The translations under genes were made by a program, and so were the position numbers. Shown here in pieces: positions 34,430-42,484 of a DNA stretch of 64,000 nucleotides. Where the stretch lies: NCBI GenBank assembly GCA_964625525.1, contig CAZVEE010000005.1, positions 10,998 to 74,997 on the forward strand, read 5' to 3'. The stretch's first letter is position 1; each line of letters begins with the position of its first letter. Origin of the DNA: CAZVEE01 sp964625525. Lineage in GTDB: Bacteria; Pseudomonadota; Alphaproteobacteria; JAJFIK01. The notes under the pieces are model-generated. The model was given only the letters and a program-made list of their open reading frames with translations. It was not told where the DNA came from and searched no databases.

Positions 34430-35344
34430 TCAGGAAGCGGCGACGATTTGCGGGCGTTCCCCGGGCAACAGCCGTGCTCCATTAACCACCCGGCGCATCC
34501 AGGGCGGCAGCGCGAATGCGGCTTTGTGGATCTCCGGGCTGTAGTAATCTGTGCGCAGACCAATGGCATCGTAGAGGCGTGCCAGTGTGGCGTCCTCCGT
34601 CTCACCCAGCACCGTGCCATTCGACGCCCAGGTCAGCGCCATGGGGCCACCCGTATAGGTGGGCGTGATGGTGTAGTAGACCCCCGCCTTTTCGAACGCG
34701 TGATGCAATTGCGGCATGGTGCCTGCAAGCTCGCTCGGCTGATAAAACGGTGTGCCGGTCTGGAATACGGCCACCCCTTGTGGCGTCAGCGCCTCTGCCA
34801 CCACCGTATAGAAATCATCCGCAAACAACACTTCCGCCGGGCCAACCGGATCGGGCCGGTCGGCGATGATCACGTCGAACTGGCCTTTGGCGTCCGAGCT
34901 TTTCAGATAGGCGAAGGCATCTTCATACCGCACGCTAAGCCGCTCGTCGGCGAAGGCGCCCTTGTTGACCTCGCCGAAATGCTCCTTGCACAGCTCGACC
35001 ACGCGCCGGTCGATTTCGGCCATGACCACATGGCCCATGGTGCGGTGTTTCAGCACTTCTTCCGCGATCGCGCCGTCGCCGCCACCGACGATCAGCACCC
35101 GCTGGGCGATATGGCCCTGGGCCATCAGATCCAGAATGGGCACATGGGCGAGCATTTCTGAATAGGTGAACTCGTCCCGGGTCGTGAGCTGCACGATATC
35201 ATCAAGCACCAGCATGCGCCCGTTGCGCACCGTGTCGTAAATCCGAATGGTTTGAAACTCGGAACGCTCATCCGCGAGCACGTGCTTGATATCGAAAAGC
35301 TGTGCAAAGCCGTCATGCAGGACTTCGCCGAACCGTAGCGTCAT
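34430..35344 (-). CDS. speE: Spermidine synthase
   Basis: A 304-residue aminopropyltransferase that joins putrescine and decarboxylated SAM. The N-terminal part has the family pattern LHDGFAQLF and FTYSEMLAHVP; the Rossmann core has VLIVGGGDGAIAEEVLKH (about residues 81-98), followed by EIDRRVVELC and the catalytic Asp region IIADRPDPVGPAE. The proline/serine variant of the usual DxTDP loop reads DRPDPVGP. I chose the ATG at 35344, with GGAGG 6 nt before it. It completes the spermidine pathway with the genes at 31963-33836, although it is on the opposite strand. Confidence 0.92.
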   Translation of the reverse strand: MTLRFGEVLHDGFAQLFDIKHVLADERSEFQTIRIYDTVRNGRMLVLDDIVQLTTRDEFTYSEMLAHVPILDLMAQGHIAQRVLIVGGGDGAIAEEVLKHRTMGHVVMAEIDRRVVELCKEHFGEVNKGAFADERLSVRYEDAFAYLKSSDAKGQFDVIIADRPDPVGPAEVLFADDFYTVVAEALTPQGVAVFQTGTPFYQPSELAGTMPQLHHAFEKAGVYYTITPTYTGGPMALTWASNGTVLGETEDATLARLYDAIGLRTDYYSPEIHKAAFALPPWMRRVVNGARLLPGERPQIVAAS

Positions 35345-35613
35345 AAGGGCCTCCGCCGTCATGTGAGGGCCAGCCGGCGCCAAACCGCCGGACGTGGAGA
35401 GAGTTTAAGGATCCCACCCCGAAATGGCCACGCGGTGACCGGATCCTCGGAAACCAAGGACACCTTATAGACCACGCCTGCGGCGGGGCTTCAACGCCGC
35501 GGCGGGTCCCGGCGGCCCGATTCCTGCGTGGCGTGTGACGAACCGGGCCGACCGCGCTGGTGAGCGGCCCGAAATGAGAGCGGTGACGCCAAATCGAACC
35601 GAAGAAATGGGCC

Positions 35614-37236
35614 ATGACCGAAACTGACGCGATTGTCATTGGCGGCGGGATCGAGGGGATCACGGCGGCATGTGCCCTGGCGCGGGCCGGGCGGCGGGTC
35701 CTCTTGGTGGAGGAGGCCGGCGAGCCGGGCGGTTTGATGCGCCCGCTGGCGCTGGAAGGGGGCCTGGAAGCGAGCATGGCGCCGCTGTCGGGCTTGGCGC
35801 TTTCTCCCCGCGTATTGCAGGAGACCGGTCTGACGCGCCATGGCTTGGTGCTTGCGCCCCATGGCGGGGTCGCGGCGGTGGCGCCGGGCCGCGCGCCGGT
35901 GGCTTTGTCAACGGACCGTCAGGCGACGGAGGAGGGGCTTGAAGAGTTGGCCCCGGGTGAAGCGCTGCGCCTGGCGCGCTTTGCCACTGAGATGAGCCGC
36001 GTGCGCAGCCTGATCGAGCCCTTGGGCGCCCGCGTCCCAGCCGATCCGGCGGGCCTGCGCGCCCGCGATCTGCCTGATGATCTGTCCGAAATGCTCAGCC
36101 TCGCCGGCCGCTTTGGCGAAGAGACGGTCTTCGATCTTTTGAATCTATGCGCCGCATCGGCGGCCGACCGTCTGAACGCGGATTTCGCAAGTGAGCCCTT
36201 GCGTGTGCTGTTGGCCGCTCAGGCGCTCGCCCGGCAAGGGGCGGGGCCCATGACCCCGGGCACGGGTCTGGCACTCAGCGGCCTGCCGGGGCTTGACGCG
36301 AGCGCGGGCTTTGGCGCCACGCCCCTGGGCGGCGCCCGTGCGCTCGCTAAGGCGTTGGTGATGGCCGCGACCGCCGCCGGGGTCAGTGTGCGCTTTGAGA
36401 CCAAAGCCCATGCGGTGCGCGTCGAGGACGGCGCGGTCACGGGTCTGGTGCTGTCCACGGGCGAGGAAGTGCGCGCGCCGCTCATTCTCTCCAGCCTTGA
36501 TATGAAACGCACCCTCACGGAGCTTTTGGAGTGGCAGGCCCTGCCGCAGGATCTGTCGCGCGCGGTCAGCCGGGCCGACGCCGAGGGCTCTGTTGCGCGC
36601 CTGTTCCTGACAGTCGGCACACTGGATTTTCTACCCCCCGCCTTGCGCGCTCTGCGCCCGGCGGCGGTGCATGTGGCTGCGAGCCTGGAGGCCATGGAAT
36701 GGGCGGGGGACGAGGCCGCGTTCGCGCGCATCCCCGTTGCGCCCTGGCTTGAAGTTGAAATGCCGAGCCTGTGCGATCCGCTGACGGATGGCTATGGCCC
36801 GCATGTGCTCAGCATCAGTGTCCATTACGTGCCCTGGCGCCCGGCCGATGGTGGCTGGACCGATGCGCGCCGGCGCCAGCTTCTGGAGCGTGTCCTGGCC
36901 AGCCTTGCGGGCGTATGGCCCGAGCTTTTGGCCACGGTCAGCGCCAGCCAGCTCTGGCTGCCCCATGAAATCGAAGCGGAATATGGCGGCACCGGAGGGC
37001 TTCTCGGGGGCGGCGAGATCGCACCCGACCGCTTGTTCTGGAACCGTCCGTTGCCGGATTTGGCGCGCTACGCCACGCCTGTCCACGGTTTATATCTGTG
37101 CGGCGCGGATACCCATACGCTGCCGGGGGCGGGGGGGCTGGCTGGTGTCAACGCCGCGCACGCCGCGCTTGCCGCGCCGGCCCATGCGCCGGCTCGCGGC
37201 TTTTCGCTGTTGCGCTGGATCGGAGGCTGGTCATGA
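35614..37236 (+). CDS. CrtI/PYROXD2-like FAD-dependent oxidoreductase A
   Basis: A 540-residue flavoprotein of the phytoene-desaturase-related superfamily. The FAD-binding motif is VIGGGIEGITAACALARAG (residues 8-26), followed by LLVEEAGEPGG; the C-terminal FAD-contact segment is GLYLCGADTHTLPGAGG. A central substrate domain includes LILSSLDMKRTL. The length and C-terminal pattern resemble PYROXD2 rather than carotenoid desaturases, and no carotenoid genes are near. It is first in a three-gene operon: its stop overlaps the next start (ATGA). The substrate is unknown; see the GcvT-like third gene. No clear ribosome site is visible before its ATG. Confidence 0.85.
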   Translation: MTETDAIVIGGGIEGITAACALARAGRRVLLVEEAGEPGGLMRPLALEGGLEASMAPLSGLALSPRVLQETGLTRHGLVLAPHGGVAAVAPGRAPVALSTDRQATEEGLEELAPGEALRLARFATEMSRVRSLIEPLGARVPADPAGLRARDLPDDLSEMLSLAGRFGEETVFDLLNLCAASAADRLNADFASEPLRVLLAAQALARQGAGPMTPGTGLALSGLPGLDASAGFGATPLGGARALAKALVMAATAAGVSVRFETKAHAVRVEDGAVTGLVLSTGEEVRAPLILSSLDMKRTLTELLEWQALPQDLSRAVSRADAEGSVARLFLTVGTLDFLPPALRALRPAAVHVAASLEAMEWAGDEAAFARIPVAPWLEVEMPSLCDPLTDGYGPHVLSISVHYVPWRPADGGWTDARRRQLLERVLASLAGVWPELLATVSASQLWLPHEIEAEYGGTGGLLGGGEIAPDRLFWNRPLPDLARYATPVHGLYLCGADTHTLPGAGGLAGVNAAHAALAAPAHAPARGFSLLRWIGGWS

Positions 37237-38780
37237 GTACCGAACGTGTGGACGCTCTTGTCATTGGTGCCGGTCACAACGGTCTCGTCGCGGGCGCTTA
37301 TCTGGCGCGCGCGGGCCTGACAGTCACGATTCTCGAGCGCTGCGCCGATGTCGGCGGCATGGCTGGCACCGCCGACATTGAGCCCGGCTTTCGTGTCAGC
37401 ACCTGCGCGCATAGCCTCAGCCAGTTCAGCCCTCAGATCATCCGTGATCTGGATCTGCAGCGCCATGGCTTCGCAACGGCAAAGCAGGCCCTTGCCACCA
37501 CAGCGTTGAACGGCGAGGGGCGGGCCTTAAGCCTTGATCGGGGATGCCGGCTCGGCCAGGGCCTGACGGCTCCCGATGCGCTCGATCTGGAGGCCCTGGC
37601 TCCATTCATGCGCCGCATGCGCCATTTCGCGCAAGCTCTCGCACCGGCGCTGATCAGTGATCCGCAGGCGGATGGGGACGGCAAGGTCGCCTCTCTCAGC
37701 CATCGCATGCTGCGCCGATTGGATGCTTCGGCCGCGCGCGATATGCTCGCGCTGGCCACCGCACGCGTGAGTGATCTCCTGGACCGGACATTCGATGATG
37801 ACGTGCTGAAAGGCGCGCTGGCCTTCGACGCGCTGCGCGGAACTGGCGCCGGCCCGCGTGCGCCTGGCACCGTTCTACCTTGGCTTTATCGCCTGGCTGG
37901 TGAAGAGCCGGAGGGCACCCGCGTGCCCTTGGGTGGCATGGGCGGGCTTGCCGCCGCCTTGCGGGCCGCTGCTTTGGCGCACGGCGCACGCCTTCTCACT
38001 GGCGCTGGCGTCAGCACGATCCTGACCGAGGCCGGCCGTGCTGCCGGGGTCCGCCTTGATGACGGCACCGAGCTGATGGCGCCGCTGGTCCTGTCCTCGC
38101 TCGATCCGGTCACGACCTATCTGTCTCTGGTGGGCGAACGCGTGCTGCCCGTTGACACCGTGCGCCGCGTCAATCGTTGGCGTGCCAAGGGGATAACGGC
38201 AAAAGTCAATCTGTCCCTCGACGGATTGCCGGGCTTTCGCGGTCTTGACGAGACGGCCCTGCGCGGGCGTCTGCTTCTGGCTCCGCCTTTGGGCGCGCTT
38301 GATGCCGCCTATCGTCCGGCCAAGCATGGCCGGCTCGCCCCCGCCTTGGGGCTTGAGGTGATGCTGCCCTCGCTCCTCGATCCGACTTTGGCGCCCCAGG
38401 GGGGGCATGTGCTCTCGGCGGTCGTGGAAGCGGTGCCTTATGTGGGCGAGACGGACAATATTCGCCTACGCGAAGAGGTCCGAGCCGCGGTTATCGCCCG
38501 CTTGGCCGAGGCGAGCCCTGATCTGCCGGGGCTCGTGCGCCAGGCGCAAGTCCTCACCCCGCGCGATTTTGAAACTCAGTTTGGTGCCCCCGGCGGGCAC
38601 TGGCACCACGGCGCATTGGCGCTCGATCAGCTCTGGAGCAACCGTCCGGCGCCCGGCATGCCCGACTCCGTGCCCGGTCTCGTGCTCTGCGGCGCGGGCA
38701 GCCATCCCGGTGGCGGTGTCACGGGCTTGCCGGGTCTTTTGGCCGCGCGCCGTGTTCTGACTTTTGCGGAGGCTGCATGA
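37233..38780 (+). CDS. CrtI/PYROXD2-like FAD-dependent oxidoreductase B
   Basis: A 515-residue paralogue of the preceding flavoprotein. It has VIGAGHNGLVAGAYLARAG (residues 10-28), ILERCADVGGMAGT, and a C-terminal VLCGAGSHPGGGVTGLPG, a particularly close match to the PYROXD2 family. The middle contains GGMGGLAAAL, the typical loop of the FAD-binding domain. Overlaps of 4 bp on both sides (ATGA) couple it to oxidoreductase A and to the GcvT-like gene, which suggests that the three proteins are made in fixed ratio and perhaps act as a complex. Substrate unknown. Confidence 0.87.
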   Translation: MSTERVDALVIGAGHNGLVAGAYLARAGLTVTILERCADVGGMAGTADIEPGFRVSTCAHSLSQFSPQIIRDLDLQRHGFATAKQALATTALNGEGRALSLDRGCRLGQGLTAPDALDLEALAPFMRRMRHFAQALAPALISDPQADGDGKVASLSHRMLRRLDASAARDMLALATARVSDLLDRTFDDDVLKGALAFDALRGTGAGPRAPGTVLPWLYRLAGEEPEGTRVPLGGMGGLAAALRAAALAHGARLLTGAGVSTILTEAGRAAGVRLDDGTELMAPLVLSSLDPVTTYLSLVGERVLPVDTVRRVNRWRAKGITAKVNLSLDGLPGFRGLDETALRGRLLLAPPLGALDAAYRPAKHGRLAPALGLEVMLPSLLDPTLAPQGGHVLSAVVEAVPYVGETDNIRLREEVRAAVIARLAEASPDLPGLVRQAQVLTPRDFETQFGAPGGHWHHGALALDQLWSNRPAPGMPDSVPGLVLCGAGSHPGGGVTGLPGLLAARRVLTFAEAA

Positions 38781-40051
38781 CTTGTCCGTGTTCTGAGACC
38801 GAAGGCGTCCACCACCCGCACGCCGCTCTGTTTGAAGGTCCGGCCAGCCTGGTCGAGCGCGCCCAAGCCTGGACGCTCTGGGGCCGCGCCCGCGTGCCCG
38901 CCCGCTTCGCGGCGCCAGCCGAGGAGACCATGGCTCTGCGCCAGGGCGCGGGCCTGACCGATCTCACGGGTCTGCGCCGTTTCCATGTGGGCGGTCCGGA
39001 TGCGGCGGCCTTTGTGGAGCGTCTGATTGCCCGCCCGGTCGCGGATTTGGAGCCCGGGCAGATCCTCATGGGGCTGATGGCCGGGCGTGGAGGGCGTTTG
39101 GTGGCGCTGGCGCGCCTTGTGCGTCTCGGGCCGAATGACTTTATGCTGGGTACGGACGGCACACCCGATCTGTGGCTTGACGAGGCGAGCCGCCCGTTCA
39201 CGGTAAGTTTGGCAGATCTGAGCGAACCCTACGCGGCGCTTGGCCTTTACGGCCCTCGGGCACGCGAGGTGCTGGAGGCCTGTGGCCTGTCCATTGGCAT
39301 GACTCTGGCGCCGCTGCGCACCGGCGCGTTGCGCCATGCGGGCAGTCTTGTGACCCTGTTGCATATGGGGGACTGGTGCCTGGGCTATGGCCTGCCCGGC
39401 GCGTTCGAACTCTGGGTGCCGCGCGCTGCGGCCGCCACATTGTGGGAACGTCTTTCGGCTGGCTTGCCCGAGGGTGTCACGCCGCTGGGCCGCGCTAGTC
39501 TGGAGACGGAGCGCGTGCTTATGGGCCGTCCGCGCCTTGGCGCGGAGGTCCCTGGTCTCGGTGAGGCCCCCATTCCGGCCCGCGTGCCCACCGCCGCCGA
39601 TCTGGGCTGGCAGCACTGGACCGCGGCGCCGCGTCCCACGCGCCGGGCGCCGCCGGTTGCCCGCCTGCTGCGCCTTGATTGCGCCGCGCCCGTGGCCCGC
39701 GGGGCCCGTGTCCTGCGCGATGGGGTGGCGGTGACTCATCTGGGCGCCGTGGCCACATGCCCGTTGAGTGGGGAGACCCGCGCCCTCGCCATGCTGGCCG
39801 AGCCGCCCACCCCCGGCGGGGTCTGGAGCATCGAAAGCCGCGATCCGGCGCGACCCGATCCCGTCTCCGCTCACATCGCCCCCCAAGCCCATACGCTCAG
39901 CACCGATAGGCCGCGCGAGACGGCTGACCGGCCGCTGCCGGTTCTGCCTTTGAAGGCGCGCCGTGCGCCGGGCGAGGGCCGCGTGCGCCTCATGCAAGAT
40001 AATGAGGTTGTCAGCGACGGGTTAGGGCCGGCGATGCGTAAATCCTTGTGA
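38777..40051 (+). CDS. GcvT-fold (aminomethyltransferase-like) protein
   Basis: A 424-residue protein of the GcvT/YgfZ/DmdA superfamily, which binds tetrahydrofolate and takes one-carbon or methyl groups. The N-terminal domain starts near residue 45 with ALRQGAGLTDLTGLRRFHVGGPDA, then AAFVERLIARPVADLEPGQ and LYGPRAREVLE. The C-terminal beta-barrel has VTHLGAVATCPLSGETRALAM. An extra N-terminal stretch of about 35 residues contains CPCSE. It is the third gene of an operon with two flavoproteins, reminiscent of the flavin oxidase plus folate module of sarcosine/dimethylglycine dehydrogenases, but the order and flavin family differ. Function is inferred only. Confidence 0.8.
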   Translation: MTCPCSETEGVHHPHAALFEGPASLVERAQAWTLWGRARVPARFAAPAEETMALRQGAGLTDLTGLRRFHVGGPDAAAFVERLIARPVADLEPGQILMGLMAGRGGRLVALARLVRLGPNDFMLGTDGTPDLWLDEASRPFTVSLADLSEPYAALGLYGPRAREVLEACGLSIGMTLAPLRTGALRHAGSLVTLLHMGDWCLGYGLPGAFELWVPRAAAATLWERLSAGLPEGVTPLGRASLETERVLMGRPRLGAEVPGLGEAPIPARVPTAADLGWQHWTAAPRPTRRAPPVARLLRLDCAAPVARGARVLRDGVAVTHLGAVATCPLSGETRALAMLAEPPTPGGVWSIESRDPARPDPVSAHIAPQAHTLSTDRPRETADRPLPVLPLKARRAPGEGRVRLMQDNEVVSDGLGPAMRKSL

Positions 40052-40094
40052 GGAGACGGCGCGGTCGCGTTTTTGGGGACCGCCGTGCCAGACC

Positions 40095-40126
40095 ACACAG
40101 GAGATGAGACACACAGGAGATGAGAC
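40095..40126 (+). repeat. 16-bp tandem duplication carrying the ribosome-binding site
   Basis: Two perfect copies of ACACAGGAGATGAGAC lie at 40095-40110 and 40111-40126, just before the EF-hand gene ATG at 40128. Each contains AGGAG; only the second is at a productive distance (8 nt). Confidence 0.95.
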
Positions 40127-40127
40127 A

Positions 40128-40601
40128 ATGACACAGCGGACCTCCCTCGCGGGCGCGGCTGCTCTTTTGATCGCGCTCGGCGCGGTGCCGGCGCAGGCCG
40201 CCGAGGGCCCCGGATCGGGCACGGATCCGTTTGCCATGATGGATGCGGACAGCAACGGCCGGGTCACGATCGAGGAAATGCGGTCCTTTGCGGCCACCCG
40301 CTTCACCAATTTGGACAGTGACCGCAACGGCCTGTTGAGCCGCGCCGAATTCGATGCCGGCCGCGCCGCCTTGGCCGCTGCCGCCGCTGCGAACGGCACC
40401 GACGCCCCCTCTGGTGGTCGGGCTGGGCGGGCCTTTGGGCGCCTTGATGCCGACAGCAATGGCAGCCTGTCACAGACGGAATATCTTGCCCGCACGGATC
40501 GGGTGTTTCCTCGGGCCGACCGCGACAGCGATGGTGCGCTCAGCCAAGAAGAATGGACGGCGTTCCGCGAGCGGATGCGCCGTTTCTTGGGGTCGCGCTA
40601 A
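40128..40601 (+). CDS. Exported EF-hand calcium-binding protein
   Basis: A 157-residue protein with a signal peptide (residues 1-24, AQA cleavage) and four EF-hand loops: DADSNGRVTIEE, DSDRNGLLSRAE, DADSNGSLSQTE and DRDSDGALSQEE. All have the Asp/Asn/Asp ligand pattern and closing Glu. An Ala-rich linker separates the two pairs. It is probably periplasmic and binds calcium. It lies 58 nt before the ECF sigma factor gene, so it may be part of the same metal or envelope response. The start follows the duplicated ribosome site. Confidence 0.9.
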   Translation: MTQRTSLAGAAALLIALGAVPAQAAEGPGSGTDPFAMMDADSNGRVTIEEMRSFAATRFTNLDSDRNGLLSRAEFDAGRAALAAAAAANGTDAPSGGRAGRAFGRLDADSNGSLSQTEYLARTDRVFPRADRDSDGALSQEEWTAFRERMRRFLGSR

Positions 40602-40659
40602 TCGCGTAAAACACGAGACTCGCGCGCTTTCGGGCGCGGCACAGGGGGCGGGGGACGCG

Positions 40660-41244
40660 GTGGAACAACAGCCGCCGGCAGACGTCGATGATCCGGATAC
40701 TGGCCTCGTGGCCCGTGTGGCAGCGGGCGACGAACGGGCCGTGCGTGCGCTTGTGGACCGGCACATGGGCCGTCTGCTGGGCCTTGCCCGGCGCATGTTG
40801 CGCGATCCGGAAGAGGCCTATGACGTCACGCAAGAGGTCTTCTTGCGTGTGTGGCGCCATGCCCATCGCTGGGAACCCGGCCGGGCGCGGTTTGAAACCT
40901 GGCTACACCGGGTGGCGTTGAACCTGTGTTACGACCGCCTGCGTAAGCGCCGAGAAGTCACCATGGACGAGATGCCCGAACAGGCCGATCCCGCCCTGGG
41001 CCCGGCGGCGCTGCTCCACGAGGCGCAGGTGGGCGGCCGGGTCGGCGAAGCACTGGCCGGCCTGCCGGAGCGCCAGAAAGCGGCAATCCTGCTGTGCCAT
41101 TTCCAGGGGCTGAGCAATGCGGAAGCTGCTGAAACGCTGGAAGTCAGCGTTGAAGCCGTTGAATCTCTATTGGCGCGGGGGCGGCGCGCCTTGCGCAGCG
41201 CCTTAAAAAACGAAGCAGCCGAGCTGCTGGGAGGCATGGAATGA
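40660..41244 (+). CDS. ECF-type RNA polymerase sigma factor
   Basis: A 194-residue sigma-70 family protein. Region 2 runs from DERAVRALVDRHMGRLLGLA through AYDVTQEVFLRVWRHA to FETWLHRVALNLCYDRLRK; region 4 carries LPERQKAAILLCHFQGLSNAEAA. There is no region 1 or 3, as in ECF factors. The GTG at 40660 follows GGGGGA; the frame is open upstream without sigma homology. It overlaps the downstream anti-sigma-like gene by 4 bp (ATGA). The three genes resemble CnrH/CnrY/CnrX-type metal or envelope stress switches. Confidence 0.9.
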   Translation: MEQQPPADVDDPDTGLVARVAAGDERAVRALVDRHMGRLLGLARRMLRDPEEAYDVTQEVFLRVWRHAHRWEPGRARFETWLHRVALNLCYDRLRKRREVTMDEMPEQADPALGPAALLHEAQVGGRVGEALAGLPERQKAAILLCHFQGLSNAEAAETLEVSVEAVESLLARGRRALRSALKNEAAELLGGME

Positions 41245-41840
41245 CCGGGACAAGCCCCACCGGGCTCAATACCACCGGAACCGGAATGACCCCTGTCCCG
41301 TTGACGGATGACCGCGCCCGCCTGCTGCTAGAGGCTTATGGGGCCGATCCGGCGCGCTGGCCGTCCGATGAGCGGGCGGTTCTCCATCGCTGGACGCAAG
41401 ACAGCGCGGCCGGCCGGGCCGCTCTCGCCGAAGCGCGCGCCTTGGATGCGCTGCTCGATCAGGCTTTCGCCACGGACCCGGTGACCCCGACGGGCGAGGC
41501 GGCTTTGAAGGACCGCATTCTGGCCGACGCGGCCCGGTTCGCCGGTGCGCATCGACCCAAGGCTGGCGGTGTTGTCAGCGGTCTTGGTTCTGTGATGCGG
41601 CATTTGGAAGACACGGTCCGCCTGCTGGTGCCGGTGCCGGCGGGCTGGCATCCGGCGGCAGTCCTGGGCTGTAGTATGGCGGTTGGCCTTACCTTGGGCC
41701 TGATCGTGCCGGGGGCCTCGGGGCCGGATCCGGCGGAGACGGCCATGGAGGAATTGGTCATGCTGGCCTTTGATCCCGGCATGATGATGGGGACACCTGT
41801 TGAGGATGGGCGCGGCCATGACGCAGGGGGCAGGCTATGA
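41241..41840 (+). CDS. Putative anti-sigma factor
   Basis: A 199-residue protein. Residues 20-85 include LLLEAYGADPARWPSDERAV, a motif I associate with anti-sigma-like proteins encoded after ECF factors in alphaproteobacteria. One membrane helix lies near residues 135-155 (AAVLGCSMAVGLTLGLIV), leaving a short periplasmic tail. It should hold the sigma factor inactive at the membrane. The gene overlaps both neighbours by 4 bp (ATGA each). The assignment rests mainly on position, topology and that motif; no catalytic or zinc motif is seen. Confidence 0.7.
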   Translation: MTGTSPTGLNTTGTGMTPVPLTDDRARLLLEAYGADPARWPSDERAVLHRWTQDSAAGRAALAEARALDALLDQAFATDPVTPTGEAALKDRILADAARFAGAHRPKAGGVVSGLGSVMRHLEDTVRLLVPVPAGWHPAAVLGCSMAVGLTLGLIVPGASGPDPAETAMEELVMLAFDPGMMMGTPVEDGRGHDAGGRL

Positions 41841-42400
41841 GTGAGACAGACCAGCCGATGCGCGATCGCCCGCCGATCCCGACGGCGCAGCCCTGGTCGG
41901 GCCTGGTGCCGGTGCTCCTGCTTGTTTCCCTGGCCATTAATCTGCTGGTCGCCGGGTTCGCTCTCGGCGCTTGGCTGAACGGCGCGCCGGCCACGCCGGC
42001 GGCCCAAACGGCCTTAACCACCGCGCAAGAGGGCGATGGTCTCGCCGCCACCGCCAGCATGCAGCCCTGGCGCATGTTCCGCCTGCTGCCGCCGGAAACG
42101 CGCCGGCGTGTTGGGCGGCAGATGGTCGGTCGTGCTGCTGAACCGCGCCGTCTCATGGCCGAGGCGCGCATCGCGCGCCAGGCCTCGGTGGAGGCGCTGA
42201 CCGCCGAGCCTTTCGATCAGGAGCGCTTGAGTGCGGCATTTGCCCGCTCCCGTGCCGCCGACCAGGCCTTTCTGGAATCCGTGCACGCCGTGGTGGACGA
42301 CATGATCGCCCTGTTGACCCCGGATGAACGGGCTCAGCTTGCGGTCGCCATTCGCGAGCGTATGGCCCGCCGCCAGGAGGCACGCGAGCCGTTGCGCTGA
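41837..42400 (+). CDS. Periplasmic heavy-metal sensor-like protein (CnrX/ZraP type)
   Basis: A 187-residue protein with one membrane anchor (about residues 22-44) and a helical periplasmic domain of the metal-resistance sensor group: MFRLLPPETRRRVGRQM, RLMAEARIARQASVEAL and LTPDERAQLAVAIRERMARR. In CnrYXH the membrane-anchored CnrX senses nickel or cobalt and releases the sigma factor. Metal-binding His/Met residues are few here, so the ligand may be different or the protein may sense misfolding. Coupled to the anti-sigma-like gene by ATGA. Confidence 0.75.
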   Translation: MSETDQPMRDRPPIPTAQPWSGLVPVLLLVSLAINLLVAGFALGAWLNGAPATPAAQTALTTAQEGDGLAATASMQPWRMFRLLPPETRRRVGRQMVGRAAEPRRLMAEARIARQASVEALTAEPFDQERLSAAFARSRAADQAFLESVHAVVDDMIALLTPDERAQLAVAIRERMARRQEAREPLR

Positions 42401-42421
42401 CTGCGCCCTGCCGTCAGAAGG

Positions 42422-42451
42422 TGACAGCCTGTCCTATGGTATAGGCTGTCA
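42422..42451. promoter_or_regulatory. 9-bp perfect inverted repeat before the antiporter
   Basis: TGACAGCCT (42422-42430) pairs with AGGCTGTCA (42443-42451) around 12 bp. An inner CCTAT/ATAGG match makes the palindrome larger. It lies 33 bp before the antiporter ATG. There is no T tract, so an operator is favoured over a terminator. Confidence 0.5.
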
Positions 42452-42484
42452 AGACTCACTCTGAGGGCAGAAAGGGCAGCAGGC

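Noticed and set aside
35614..38780. Carotenoid (phytoene) desaturases
   Set aside because: The flavoproteins are CrtI-related, but there is no phytoene synthase, cyclase or other carotenoid gene, and the C-terminal pattern is closer to PYROXD2.
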